The notes: generated by a model from the letters alone, not told the origin. A DNA stretch of 11,194 nt from Bacillota bacterium (GCA_021779415.1 JAJYAS010000048.1:1-11194), one strand, 5' to 3'; positions 1 to 7,551 are shown, numbered from the stretch's first letter. Made by a program: numbers and translations.

Positions 1-20
1 TTATTGAAGAAGGGATTTCT

Positions 21-1262
21 ATGTTGAATTCTAGCTTAACCATGGATACTAACTCTAGTAGACTACCGTTTTTAGACCGCACCCGTGGTTTAATTATGCT
101 CTTTATGGCTTTGGATCACGCTTTGTATTTTTGGAGTAGTGGTCGAATTAATAATGAAGGGTTGCCACTTTTAGCGAAGGGTATCGTAACCTATAATCCG
201 CTTGGAAATTCAAGTTTTTTGGCGGCTCTAATTATGGTGCTTTCAAGTATCTGTGCACCAGGTTTTCTCTTTATTGCCGGGTATGTATTGGCCCTCTCCA
301 TTAAAAAGCGACAATTAGCGGGCACCTCTAGTTCAAGTATTAGCCATCACTTATGGCGCAGAGGTCTACTTCTCCTTTTCCTACAAGTCTTCGTTGCTTC
401 TCCGGCTTTTAATTTGCCTATGGTCATTCAAGCTGGATCTCTGTCCGTCGTAACCCTAGGAACCTTTTTGTCCTTAAGTATTTTGTCTACGTTCGGCATA
501 AGTTTCTTGTTTCTCGTGCTTGGTCGCCATATTTCCCCTTGGAAGCTATTTGGGTTGTCTGGTCTACTCTACTTATTGAGTCAACTTTTTCTGCCTAGTT
601 TCACAAAAAGTTTCCCATATAATCAAGCTATAGAACAGGTCTTGCAAAATATTCTCGTTTTACCCGTACCCTTTTCTGCTGCATCCATAGTGAATAATAA
701 CTTTCCTATGATCCCTTGGTTTTTCCCTATGGCTCTGGGCTGGCTTTATGGACACACCTATACTGAAAAGCAAGGCGTTGCTTACGAGGCAAGAAGATTT
801 GCCTTCTCAGGAGTCGTTAGCTTAGCACTTTTCTTCATTTTTCGTCTGGCCGGGATAGGGGATTATCTTCATGCTGATGGAACGCTGCCGGGCTTTTTCG
901 GACTTTCCAAATACCCTCCCAGCCCTGACTATTTTCTGCTCTATCTAGGTCTTGTCTTTTTACTGCTTTTCGCATTTTACAAGCTGCCTCAATCTTCTAG
1001 ACTGGGTGGTGTTTTAGAGAACTTTGGGAGAGCGCCACTTTTCTTCTATAATACTCATCTTTGGCTTTATGCCGCGGTACCGGCTCTGCTAGCCAACTTT
1101 AATGGCTACTCATTAATCTTCGGAGTAGGAATCTGGTTGTTAGGCTTGATTATCCTATATCCTCTTTGTCGCGGTTATCTGGCTTGGAAATCCTCCAATA
1201 AAGTTCGCATTCCAACTACAAGAGTTGGGGTTCCAAGTTACATCTGGAAAGGATTGAGATAG
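21..1262 (+). CDS. DUF1624 / heparan-alpha-glucosaminide N-acetyltransferase-like membrane acyltransferase
   Basis: A 413-residue polytopic membrane protein with roughly ten hydrophobic segments. It resembles the HGSNAT_cat/DUF1624 family, which moves acyl (typically acetyl) groups across the membrane onto sugars. Visible family marks are LDRTRG (18-23) leading into the first helix, the Asp-His pair at 32-33 (the His is the expected catalytic residue), APGFLFIAG (79-87), IPWFFPMALGWLYG (231-244), the SKYPPSP loop (296-302), and FGRAPLFFYNTH (335-346) near the C-terminus. The ATG start is supported by GAAGAAGGG at 6-14, 6 nt upstream, so the gene appears complete. The next gene starts 3 nt after its stop, suggesting co-transcription and possibly a shared role in modifying an envelope glycan or lipid. 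The acceptor cannot be read from sequence. The family call is fairly secure; the substrate is unknown. Confidence 0.8.
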   Translation: MLNSSLTMDTNSSRLPFLDRTRGLIMLFMALDHALYFWSSGRINNEGLPLLAKGIVTYNPLGNSSFLAALIMVLSSICAPGFLFIAGYVLALSIKKRQLAGTSSSSISHHLWRRGLLLLFLQVFVASPAFNLPMVIQAGSLSVVTLGTFLSLSILSTFGISFLFLVLGRHISPWKLFGLSGLLYLLSQLFLPSFTKSFPYNQAIEQVLQNILVLPVPFSAASIVNNNFPMIPWFFPMALGWLYGHTYTEKQGVAYEARRFAFSGVVSLALFFIFRLAGIGDYLHADGTLPGFFGLSKYPPSPDYFLLYLGLVFLLLFAFYKLPQSSRLGGVLENFGRAPLFFYNTHLWLYAAVPALLANFNGYSLIFGVGIWLLGLIILYPLCRGYLAWKSSNKVRIPTTRVGVPSYIWKGLR

Positions 1263-1265
1263 ACT

Positions 1266-2216
1266 GTGATTTCCTCTACGGACTTCAGAACATTTAGAAC
1301 GATTGAATGGGCAAAGAAATACTTCTTAAAACTATGCATTGCGTTTATCATCTTGTTTTTTATTTTTGCACCCGATAGATCTGCCCATTATACCTATCTC
1401 TTATTGGCAGTAGCTTGTTGGGGAGTGCAAAATGATCGTGTACCGATATCTTGGAATCGTTTTTTAAAGATCGGAATCCCTTTAGTTCTATTTCCAATTC
1501 TTATGTGGCAGTATTTCCCCCCCCTGTGGAATGATGTGGTTTATTGGCAGTTAGGTACCCGGGTCCACCTTGTGGATCTGGATAACTTTTTTAAATCTAT
1601 CCCTGGAAATGACGGTTGGATGTTTAGAGTGATCCAGACCCCTTGGTTGACGGGCTATTTCCGTTGGATATATGCCAATGGTTTTACCCTTCCTGTTCTC
1701 ATCCCAGTTTTTCGTTCCTTTCTGGCCAAGGATTCTCTTAAAATGATACGCTATAGTTTATCCGCTCATGTCCTGCAATTCGTCTTGATTTTCCCCTTTT
1801 ATCTGACCATCCACGTTAATGAAGTCTGGTACGTTCTAGGTCAAGCCGATGGAATGGCTCGCAATCTTTCCGCAGCTGATGCAGCTGTCGTCGTGGTTAA
1901 TTGCTTCCCTTCAATGCATACTTCAGTAGCATTTGCGATGCTTTTACTCGCTTGGAGAGAAAAGGATAAACTCTTCCGCTGGGTTTGGATGTTTTTCTGT
2001 CTTTCCATTATTTACTCTACACTTTATCTTGAAATTCACTGGGTAACTGATGTGGTCGCTGGGATCTTTTTAGCCCTAGCAGCGGTCAAACTTGGGGACT
2101 GGATTCTAAGCGTAATCTCTTTAAAGAGGAAAACTTTAGTGCCGGGCAATCATAATTCTCACCATAAAAGGTCCCCACACTCTTTTACTTTCAAACAGAT
2201 CAAAGGAATTGATTAG
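1266..2216 (+). CDS. PAP2-superfamily membrane phosphatase/phosphotransferase (inositolphosphotransferase/Aur1-like)
   Basis: A 316-residue integral membrane protein with several hydrophobic helices and two of the three PAP2 signature motifs: PSMH (215-218) within CFPSMHTSVAF, and HWVTDVVAG (258-266), giving candidate catalytic His218 and His258 with Asp262. The classic first motif (KxxxxxxRP) is not evident, as in the PAP2_3 branch that includes inositol-phosphorylceramide synthases and related lipid-head-group enzymes. It probably removes or transfers a phospho-head-group on a lipid at the outer membrane face. The GTG start lies 3 nt after the preceding stop, with GGAAAGGA at 1246-1253 inside the end of the upstream gene, so translation is probably coupled. 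The C-terminus (295-306) is histidine-rich and basic. A run of eight C (1517-1524) lies in codons 84-87 without breaking the frame. The exact substrate is unknown. Confidence 0.78.
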   Translation: MISSTDFRTFRTIEWAKKYFLKLCIAFIILFFIFAPDRSAHYTYLLLAVACWGVQNDRVPISWNRFLKIGIPLVLFPILMWQYFPPLWNDVVYWQLGTRVHLVDLDNFFKSIPGNDGWMFRVIQTPWLTGYFRWIYANGFTLPVLIPVFRSFLAKDSLKMIRYSLSAHVLQFVLIFPFYLTIHVNEVWYVLGQADGMARNLSAADAAVVVVNCFPSMHTSVAFAMLLLAWREKDKLFRWVWMFFCLSIIYSTLYLEIHWVTDVVAGIFLALAAVKLGDWILSVISLKRKTLVPGNHNSHHKRSPHSFTFKQIKGID

Positions 2217-2222
2217 CACACT

Positions 2223-2251
2223 TTGCTCCTTTTTCGATTATGGATTATAAT
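2223..2251 (+). promoter_or_regulatory. Sigma-A-like promoter for the spo0E-like gene
   Basis: TTGCTC (2223-2228), a 17-bp spacer, and a perfect TATAAT (2246-2251). The -35 box matches the consensus only in TTG, but spacing and -10 are ideal. It begins 6 nt after the end of the PAP2 gene and lies 34 nt before the spo0E-like ATG, so the small gene can be transcribed on its own. This is a sequence match only; no transcription start has been mapped. Confidence 0.55.
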
Positions 2252-2285
2252 ACCATCATGCGAAAAAATCCGGGGGTGCAGCTAA

Positions 2286-2441
2286 ATGCCGTGCAACGTA
2301 GTCGAACTCCTTGACGAGATAGAAGACTTGCGTCACCATCTGAATCAATTTGCCAATATCAATAACCTCGCCGATCCAGAAGTTATTAGCATGAGCCAGA
2401 GATTAGATGGGCTACTTAACGAATATAATGCTTACATTTGA
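2286..2441 (+). CDS. Spo0E-like aspartyl-phosphate phosphatase (small sporulation regulator)
   Basis: A 51-residue protein reading MPCNVVELLDEIEDLRHHLN at its start and carrying SQRLDGLLNEY at 37-47. This matches the Spo0E family signature (S-x-x-LD-x-x-I/L-x-x-Y). The family consists of 45-90 residue two-helix hairpin proteins that dephosphorylate Spo0A~P and so hold back sporulation; the conserved Ser-Gln-x-Leu-Asp segment contacts the response regulator. The predicted two amphipathic helices (about 4-24 and 31-48) fit. GGGGGTG (2272-2278) sits 7 nt before the ATG. A promoter at 2223-2251 and a strong terminator at 2479-2537 bracket it as a single-gene unit. The in-frame signature, RBS, promoter and terminator together make it convincing despite its size. 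Which response regulator it acts on is inferred from the family. Confidence 0.85.
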   Translation: MPCNVVELLDEIEDLRHHLNQFANINNLADPEVISMSQRLDGLLNEYNAYI

Positions 2442-2478
2442 AACGAACGGAAAATAATGATTCTTGTTAACAGAATGA

Positions 2479-2537
2479 ATATTAAAAAGACTAGTCTCCT
2501 AGGGCTGTAAACTCTAGGAGACTAGTCTTTTTAATAT
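2479..2537 (+). terminator. Strong hairpin terminator after the spo0E-like gene, potentially bidirectional
   Basis: A perfect 24-bp inverted repeat (2479-2502 against 2514-2537) with an 11-nt loop. The outer stem carries five A on the left and five T on the right, so the RNA has a U-run on either strand. Each arm also contains the 10-nt palindrome AGACTAGTCT (2488-2497 and 2519-2528). It lies 37 nt after the spo0E-like stop and insulates that gene from the MFS gene downstream. Confidence 0.85.
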
Positions 2538-2592
2538 GACTCAAAATTTTTCGAAAACCGCAGGAATGTTAACCCTTTACGAAGAATTTATT

Positions 2593-2631
2593 CTCTTATG
2601 TCAAAGTAAATATTACTTAAAACATGAGAGG
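2593..2631 (+). promoter_or_regulatory. Inverted repeat covering the MFS gene's ribosome binding site
   Basis: CTCTTATGT (2593-2601) pairs with ACATGAGAG (2622-2630), 9 bp with one G-U pair. Inside it, AAGTAA (2604-2609) pairs with TTACTT (2613-2618) around a 3-nt loop. The two stems are nearly coaxial, separated by a small asymmetric internal loop. The right arm includes most of the AGAGG ribosome binding site (2627-2631), which lies 11 nt before the GTG start. As RNA it could mask the RBS; as DNA it could be an operator for a dimeric regulator. Function is inferred from structure only. No clear sigma-A promoter is seen between the terminator and this element. Confidence 0.45.
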
Positions 2632-2642
2632 ATTGAAACCAT

Positions 2643-3827
2643 GTGGGAATTAAGAAAAGGGATTTTGTGTTGTTCTTATTGGCCAGCGCCGCTATAGGGA
2701 TTAGTCAAAGCGTCGATACTTCTTTTTTTAATAACTTTCTGAATGATAGTTACCACCTAACCATAACCCAGAGGACCTTTCTGGAGATTCCACGGGAATT
2801 TCCAGGATTTGCGGTTGTCTTTGTAACAGGTCTTTTGTTTGCCTTCGGAGATGTACGGACGGCCGCTGTGGCTAACCTTCTGGCTGGGCTAGGGGCCCTC
2901 GGCCTAGCATTTTGGTCGCCGGAATACTTACCGATGATTGGCTGGCTAACAGTATACAGCATGGGCCAACATTTGTTTATGCCTATGTCTAACAGTATTG
3001 GCATGAATTTAGCTACAGGTGGTCATATGGGAAGACGGCTAGGGCAGATAAACTCTGTGAACACTGCAATCTTTCTGGTGACTAGTTTGGCCACCGCTTT
3101 CTTATTTCGGTTTATTAAAATTGACTATCATTTTGCTTTCTCTATTGCGGCAGCAGCGTTCTTCCTGTCAGCAGTACTTATTCTAATGATGACCCCTCAC
3201 TCAGGAAAGAGAATCGGCAAACGCTTTGTTCTACGCCGAGAATATATAGTATTCTACGGGCTGAATATACTTTATGGCGCCAGAAAACAGATTTTTATCA
3301 CCTTTGGACCGTGGGTTCTCATTAAGATATTTAATCAGGGTGTAGCGACTTTTGCCATCTTAAGCTTCTTTATCGCCGGCCTCGGAATTGTTTTCAAGCC
3401 TTTCATTGGTCATCTGATTGACAGTGTAGGAGAGCGATTCGTCCTAGCGGGAGAAGCAGTCGCTTTGATCTTTGTTTGCCTAGGTTATGCCTTTACAAGA
3501 GGGCTATTCGATAATTTAGGCCTGGGAAGCGTTACTCTGTACGCAATATGCGCTTTATTTGTTCTCGATCAAATGCTTGCAGCGGTAAGTATGGCCAGAG
3601 CAACCTATCTGAAAAAAATTGCTCTTAGCGAAGAAGATGTTTCTCCTACTCTGTCCATGGGAATAACCCTAGATCACATGGTTTCAATGTTTGTGCCGTG
3701 GCTAGGCGGGTTAATCTGGACTGTTTTAGGTTATGAGTACGTATTTGTCGCTGGTGCCACTATAGCCACCCTCAATTTGCTCTTGACTACAAGGATGAAG
3801 ATAATTAAACCACTCATTTGCAATTAG
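2643..3827 (+). CDS. MFS transporter, 12-helix permease
   Basis: A 394-residue, highly hydrophobic protein with about 12 membrane helices in two halves and a basic loop around 186-200 between them, as in major facilitator permeases. A motif-A-like sequence GHLIDSVGER (256-265) lies in the C-terminal half. The matching N-half loop (FAFGDVRTAA, 66-75) is a degenerate version. EIPREFPG (48-55) in helix 2 and the MGRRLGQINS region (129-138) are polar segments that could shape the substrate path. The GTG start is chosen because the overlapping ATG at 2641 is in another frame that soon stops; AGAGG at 2627-2631 is its RBS. It is monocistronic, between a terminator upstream and a convergent-gene hairpin downstream. 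The substrate cannot be predicted; drug, sugar or organic-acid efflux or uptake are all possible. Confidence 0.82.
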   Translation: MGIKKRDFVLFLLASAAIGISQSVDTSFFNNFLNDSYHLTITQRTFLEIPREFPGFAVVFVTGLLFAFGDVRTAAVANLLAGLGALGLAFWSPEYLPMIGWLTVYSMGQHLFMPMSNSIGMNLATGGHMGRRLGQINSVNTAIFLVTSLATAFLFRFIKIDYHFAFSIAAAAFFLSAVLILMMTPHSGKRIGKRFVLRREYIVFYGLNILYGARKQIFITFGPWVLIKIFNQGVATFAILSFFIAGLGIVFKPFIGHLIDSVGERFVLAGEAVALIFVCLGYAFTRGLFDNLGLGSVTLYAICALFVLDQMLAAVSMARATYLKKIALSEEDVSPTLSMGITLDHMVSMFVPWLGGLIWTVLGYEYVFVAGATIATLNLLLTTRMKIIKPLICN

Positions 3828-3866
3828 CCAAATAGGCCATGTCTTAACCAGACATGGCCTATTTGG
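3828..3866. terminator. Hairpin between convergent MFS gene and beta-oxidation cluster
   Basis: A 17-bp perfect stem (3828-3844 against 3850-3866) with a 5-nt loop, starting at the base after the MFS stop and 46 nt beyond the thiolase stop on the other strand. Its position between two converging genes suggests a terminator shared by both directions. No long T-run follows on either strand, so efficiency is uncertain; it may instead be a 3'-end stabilising hairpin. Confidence 0.65.
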
Positions 3867-3912
3867 TCTAAACTCTACTTTTCAACAATTATTTCTCCAG
3901 ACATTTACAAAC

Positions 3913-5070
3913 CTACAGTAACTCGTACACTCCAGCGGCCCCCATGCCGCCCCCAATACACATGGTCACCATGCCATATTTCAGTTTCCGTTTTCCCATT
4001 TCGTGTAATAATGTTGCTGTGAGCTTTGCCCCAGTACAGCCGAGGGGATGCCCGAAGGCAATCGCCCCACCGTTGACATTGACTTTTGCTGGATCAATGT
4101 CTAACGTCTTAATGATCGCCAGCGACTGCGAGGCAAAGGCTTCATTTAATTCGAATAAATCGATTTGGTTAAGGCTCAAGCCAACTTGCTTTAAAACTTT
4201 GGGTATCGCCTTAATCGGGCCGATTCCCATCAACTCAGGTTCCACTCCTGCAACCGCAAAGCCACGCCAAACAGCAACGGGTTTTACACCTAGTGCCTTA
4301 ACTTTTTTTTCAGACATCAGTAGAGACATGGCTGCACCGTCACTCGTCTGGGAAGAATTCCCGGCCGTGACCGTACCCCCATTTAAGAAGGCAGGCTTGA
4401 GCTTAGCCAAGGATTCCATGGTGGTCTCGGGACGAATCCCCTCATCCTTGTTGAACCACTTTTCACCCGGCTTACCCCAAGTGGGTAGAGGGACCGAAAC
4501 AATTTCATCATCAAAGCGTCCACTGCTTTGAGCAGCAAAGGCCTTTTGATGGCTTTGCACTGCGAAAGCATCTTGCTGGTCACGTGTTACTTCATATTTC
4601 TTTGCCACGTTTTCAGCCGTTATTCCCATTGAGAGATAGACTTCCGGAGCATTGGCGATCATGAAGGGATTGGGAGCTGGTTTTCCTCCACCCATGGGAA
4701 CCATGGACATGCTCTCAGCTCCTCCGGCGAGCATCACATCTGCTTCACCCAAGCGAATCCGATCCGCCGCCATGGAAATCGCTTGAAGTCCTGACGAACA
4801 GAAACGGTTAATGGTCACACCAGCAACATCAAGCGGTAGACCAGCGCGCAGGGCCATAATCCTGGCCATATTCATTCCTTGTTCTCCCTCTGGAAACGAA
4901 CAACCTAGGACAAAGTCTTCAATCTCTTCCGTCTTAAGATCAGGCACTCTTTTCAGGATATCTTGTATAACATAAGCCCCTAAATCATCTGGGCGAACCT
5001 GTGCCAAGGAACCTTTGACTGATTTTCCGATAGCCGTCCGCTTGGCTTGTATAATATAGGCTTCTTGCAT
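3913..5070 (-). CDS. fadA: Acetyl-CoA acyltransferase (3-ketoacyl-CoA thiolase), FadA type
   Basis: A 385-residue thiolase that would cleave 3-ketoacyl-CoA with CoA to acetyl-CoA and a shortened acyl-CoA, the last beta-oxidation step, in the cytoplasm. All catalytic elements are present: nucleophile Cys91 in NRFCSSGLQAI (88-98), NEAFA (309-313), GHPLGCTGA (340-348) with His341, and Cys371 in MCIGGGMG (370-377). Length and the GGAESMSMVPMGG segment (116-128) fit degradative FadA/FadI enzymes. It could in principle run backward as an acetoacetyl-CoA-forming enzyme. Coupling to fadN, whose stop is 12 nt upstream, favours the degradative role, as in the Bacillus fadN-fadA pair. It is the last gene of the minus-strand cluster, followed by the hairpin at 3828-3866. 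Confidence 0.9.
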   Translation of the reverse strand: MQEAYIIQAKRTAIGKSVKGSLAQVRPDDLGAYVIQDILKRVPDLKTEEIEDFVLGCSFPEGEQGMNMARIMALRAGLPLDVAGVTINRFCSSGLQAISMAADRIRLGEADVMLAGGAESMSMVPMGGGKPAPNPFMIANAPEVYLSMGITAENVAKKYEVTRDQQDAFAVQSHQKAFAAQSSGRFDDEIVSVPLPTWGKPGEKWFNKDEGIRPETTMESLAKLKPAFLNGGTVTAGNSSQTSDGAAMSLLMSEKKVKALGVKPVAVWRGFAVAGVEPELMGIGPIKAIPKVLKQVGLSLNQIDLFELNEAFASQSLAIIKTLDIDPAKVNVNGGAIAFGHPLGCTGAKLTATLLHEMGKRKLKYGMVTMCIGGGMGAAGVYELL

Positions 5071-5083
5071 GCTCTTCCCCCCC
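5071..5083 (-). promoter_or_regulatory. G-rich ribosome binding region of fadA overlapping the fadN stop
   Basis: On the minus strand the fadN TAG runs directly into GGGGGGGAAGAGC and then the fadA ATG; the first G of the run is the last base of the stop codon. The seven-G run with GGGAAG is the only RBS candidate and is less canonical than the AGGAGG sites of the other cluster genes. This arrangement suggests translational coupling of the thiolase to its partner subunit. A seven-base homopolymer could also slip and change spacing. Confidence 0.5.
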
Positions 5084-7470
5084 TAATTCCGTAATGGCTT
5101 GCCCTTAGCGAGCATGTGGCGAATACGATCCTGAGTTTTTGCTTCGCCTAGTAAGCTCATAAAGGCTTCACGTTCGAGATCTAAGAGATATTGCTCATCT
5201 ACGAGCATTCCAGCTGGACGATCTCCACCAGTTATAACATAAGCCAGTTTATTGCCAAGATACCGGTCGTACTCTGAAATATAATGCCCTTCGAGCATTC
5301 CATACATTGCGAGCTCCAAAGTACCACGAACACCGGCACCCGCAATTTTGACCTTCGTTGACAAATTAGGTCTAAAGTTACGAGCCAAGTCGATGACCCG
5401 TGCCTTAGCATCCATAATGATATGCTCAGGATTCATGCTATAACGGTCATGATCACGTAAGAAACCAAGTTGACGCGCTTTTTCCGCACTCGTAGAGACT
5501 TGGGCCATGGCAATCACTTCAAAACGTTTGGCAAAGAAGTAATCTGGAGCAACTTGTACACCCGGTAAAATTCCTTCCATCGCCCGAACAGCCAATTCCT
5601 TCGTTCCGCCACCAGCAGGAATTAAGCCAACCCCGAGTTCAACAAGTCCAATGTAGGTTTCCGAAGAAGCCTGTATGGCATGAGTGTGTAGACAAATTTC
5701 CGCACCACCGCCGAGGGTCATTCCGAAAGGAGCCGCTACGACAGGTTTCTTAGCGAATTTCAGTGCCCCAGTTGCATTCTGTAAATCACGGATACCCTGA
5801 TCCAAATCAGTCCAGTTTCCTTTTTCGGCCTCCTGGAGAATAGGGATGAGGTTAGCACCCACGCAGAAATTCTTTCCTTGATTTCCGATCACAAGTCCTT
5901 GGTAATTTTTTTCCACTTCTTCCAACGACTTATTGATCATCTCTACAACATCTGTGTTGATGGAATTATTCGGAGAGTGAAATTCCAAACAAGCAACATT
6001 ATCCCCTAGATCTACCAGGCTTGCCCCGGCATTGCCTAAAATTACCTTGCCGGTCTTATGGGCTTGTTTCAACGAGAATGAGTATGGACTTACATTTTTT
6101 TTATGATAGGTTCCAGCTTTATAAAAAGTGGTTTGTCCAGCTTCAGTTTTCTGATAGAAGCTTTCATACCCTTTAGCAAGTAACTCTTCCACGAGCGGGG
6201 GCAGCTTGCCACCTTCCGCGACGATACGATCCGCTGTAGCTTTGACTCCAAGGGCATCCCATAGTTCAAAGGGACCCATTTCCCAATTGTAGCCCCAACG
6301 CATGCCTTCGTCGATACCGGTAATATCCTCTGCAATGTCTTTGACTAATGTTGCTGCATAAAGTAGTGTCGGTTTTAAAACATTCCAAGCAAACTCTGCT
6401 CCAACATCATCTCCGCTGACTAAGGTACGCAGTTTCTCGGGCAGGCCTTTTGCCGCTTTTGCCTTTTCCAAGGAGGCAAAAGCCACAGTTTTTTGTGGTC
6501 CATAAGTCATCGTTTTTACATCTAGAACTTCAACTACTTTACCTTTCGGACCTTTGGATTTTTTGTAAAAGCCTTGCTTTGTTTTATTCCCCAACCAGCC
6601 ATTCTTCAGCATAGTGTTTATAAACTCTGGCAAAACAAAGTCATCTTTTTCCTCAGGCACGCCATTCGCTACGTTATTGTTTGAATGGATAAAGATATCC
6701 AGGCCGACGAGATCTATCAAGCGAAACGATGCACTTTTTGGACGTCCCATGACGGGTCCCGTTAAGGCATCCACTTCGTCAACTGTTAACCCCAAACGAA
6801 GCATTTCGTTAAGTAACACTGGAGAGCCGATGGCACCAATCCGATTCGCAATAAAATTCGGCGTATCTTTAGCCATGACAACCCCTTTGCCCAAGGTCCG
6901 CTCGCCAAATTCGCAGAGGAATTTAATAACCTCTGGGTCGGTATTAGGTCCGGGTATAATTTCTAAGAGTTTCATGTAACGTGGGGGATTAAAGAAGTGC
7001 GTACCCAAAAAATATTGAGTAAAGCTCTCTGAGAGCCCTTCCACCATAGATTTTAAGGAGATCCCCGAAGTATTGGAGCTGACAATCGTCCCTGGACGGA
7101 CATTCGAAGCGATCTTTTTGAAGAGGTCCACTTTTATATCGAGGCGTTCCACAACGACTTCAATCACCCAATCCACTTCACTTAAGCGTCCTAAATCATC
7201 ACTTAAGTTCCCCACCTCAATTCGCTCCGCAAACTCCGGGACTAGGAATGGGGCAGGATTCATTTTTAACATTTTTGTCTTATTCGTTTCCGCAATGCTA
7301 TTTCGAACCTTACGATCCTCAAGGGTCAATCCTGCTGCCTCTTCTTTTACTGACAGCTTTGAAGGGACAATATCCAACAACAGGCTTGGAATTCCGGCAT
7401 TGGCCAAATGCGCTGCGATGGTACTCCCCATCACACCTGATCCTATTACCGCTACTTTATGAATCTGCAT
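5083..7470 (-). CDS. fadN: 3-hydroxyacyl-CoA dehydrogenase / enoyl-CoA hydratase, FadN type
   Basis: A 795-residue two-function beta-oxidation enzyme that hydrates trans-2-enoyl-CoA and oxidises the resulting (S)-3-hydroxyacyl-CoA with NAD. The N-terminal Rossmann domain has GSGVMG (10-15) and Asp33 for NAD. The dehydrogenase site shows SSNTSG (131-136), His158 in GTHFFNPP (156-163), Glu170 and Asn209 in ANRIG (208-212). Its C-terminal helical domain is repeated at about 360-435. The hydratase/crotonase domain (about 483-690) keeps GKNFCVGAN (532-540) and GGGAE (587-591), plus both catalytic glutamates, Glu591 and Glu611 (GLVELGVG). The domain order, dehydrogenase first, is that of Bacillus FadN (about 790 residues) and opposite to E. 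coli FadB. The ATG has a full AGGAGG site 7 nt upstream. It lies 12 nt before fadA, probably forming a functional pair. Confidence 0.92.
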   Translation of the reverse strand: MQIHKVAVIGSGVMGSTIAAHLANAGIPSLLLDIVPSKLSVKEEAAGLTLEDRKVRNSIAETNKTKMLKMNPAPFLVPEFAERIEVGNLSDDLGRLSEVDWVIEVVVERLDIKVDLFKKIASNVRPGTIVSSNTSGISLKSMVEGLSESFTQYFLGTHFFNPPRYMKLLEIIPGPNTDPEVIKFLCEFGERTLGKGVVMAKDTPNFIANRIGAIGSPVLLNEMLRLGLTVDEVDALTGPVMGRPKSASFRLIDLVGLDIFIHSNNNVANGVPEEKDDFVLPEFINTMLKNGWLGNKTKQGFYKKSKGPKGKVVEVLDVKTMTYGPQKTVAFASLEKAKAAKGLPEKLRTLVSGDDVGAEFAWNVLKPTLLYAATLVKDIAEDITGIDEGMRWGYNWEMGPFELWDALGVKATADRIVAEGGKLPPLVEELLAKGYESFYQKTEAGQTTFYKAGTYHKKNVSPYSFSLKQAHKTGKVILGNAGASLVDLGDNVACLEFHSPNNSINTDVVEMINKSLEEVEKNYQGLVIGNQGKNFCVGANLIPILQEAEKGNWTDLDQGIRDLQNATGALKFAKKPVVAAPFGMTLGGGAEICLHTHAIQASSETYIGLVELGVGLIPAGGGTKELAVRAMEGILPGVQVAPDYFFAKRFEVIAMAQVSTSAEKARQLGFLRDHDRYSMNPEHIIMDAKARVIDLARNFRPNLSTKVKIAGAGVRGTLELAMYGMLEGHYISEYDRYLGNKLAYVITGGDRPAGMLVDEQYLLDLEREAFMSLLGEAKTQDRIRHMLAKGKPLRN

Positions 7471-7520
7471 TTATATCCTCCTCTCGTTTCTTCTGGGCGA
7501 CACCTTGTCTTCCTATCTCA

Positions 7521-7542
7521 TTCGGTTATTTTTTTAACCGAA
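7521..7542 (-). promoter_or_regulatory. Intergenic hairpin between the DUF362 gene and fadN
   Basis: An 8-bp perfect inverted repeat (TTCGGTTA at 7521-7528 and TAACCGAA at 7535-7542) around a run of six T on the plus strand, meaning an A-rich loop in the minus-strand mRNA. It begins 9 nt after the DUF362 stop and lies some 50 nt before the fadN start. There is no U-run after it, so a full terminator is unlikely. It may be a processing or stability element that sets fadN-fadA expression apart from the upstream genes. The role is inferred. Confidence 0.4.
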
Positions 7543-7551
7543 GCGCGCCTA

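Noticed and set aside
2548..2557. Perfect palindrome TTTTCGAAAA upstream of the MFS gene
   Set aside because: Short, AT-rich and common by chance; it is not placed over a recognisable promoter.
2750..3004. Minus-strand open frame inside the MFS gene
   Set aside because: It is the shadow of a real 12-helix transporter; Arg/Pro-rich composition is typical of antisense frames.
3944..4531. Long open frame on the + strand opposite the thiolase gene
   Set aside because: It is fully antisense to a thiolase with intact catalytic motifs, has no recognisable domain, and its composition mirrors the complement of the real gene.
6614..7462. Open frames on the + strand opposite fadN
   Set aside because: They are antisense to a well-supported fadN coding region, with no family motif or convincing RBS.
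5083..7470. Possibility that the hydratase half of FadN is inactive
   Set aside because: Both catalytic glutamates (591 and 611) and the oxyanion-hole segments are present, so there is no sign of loss.
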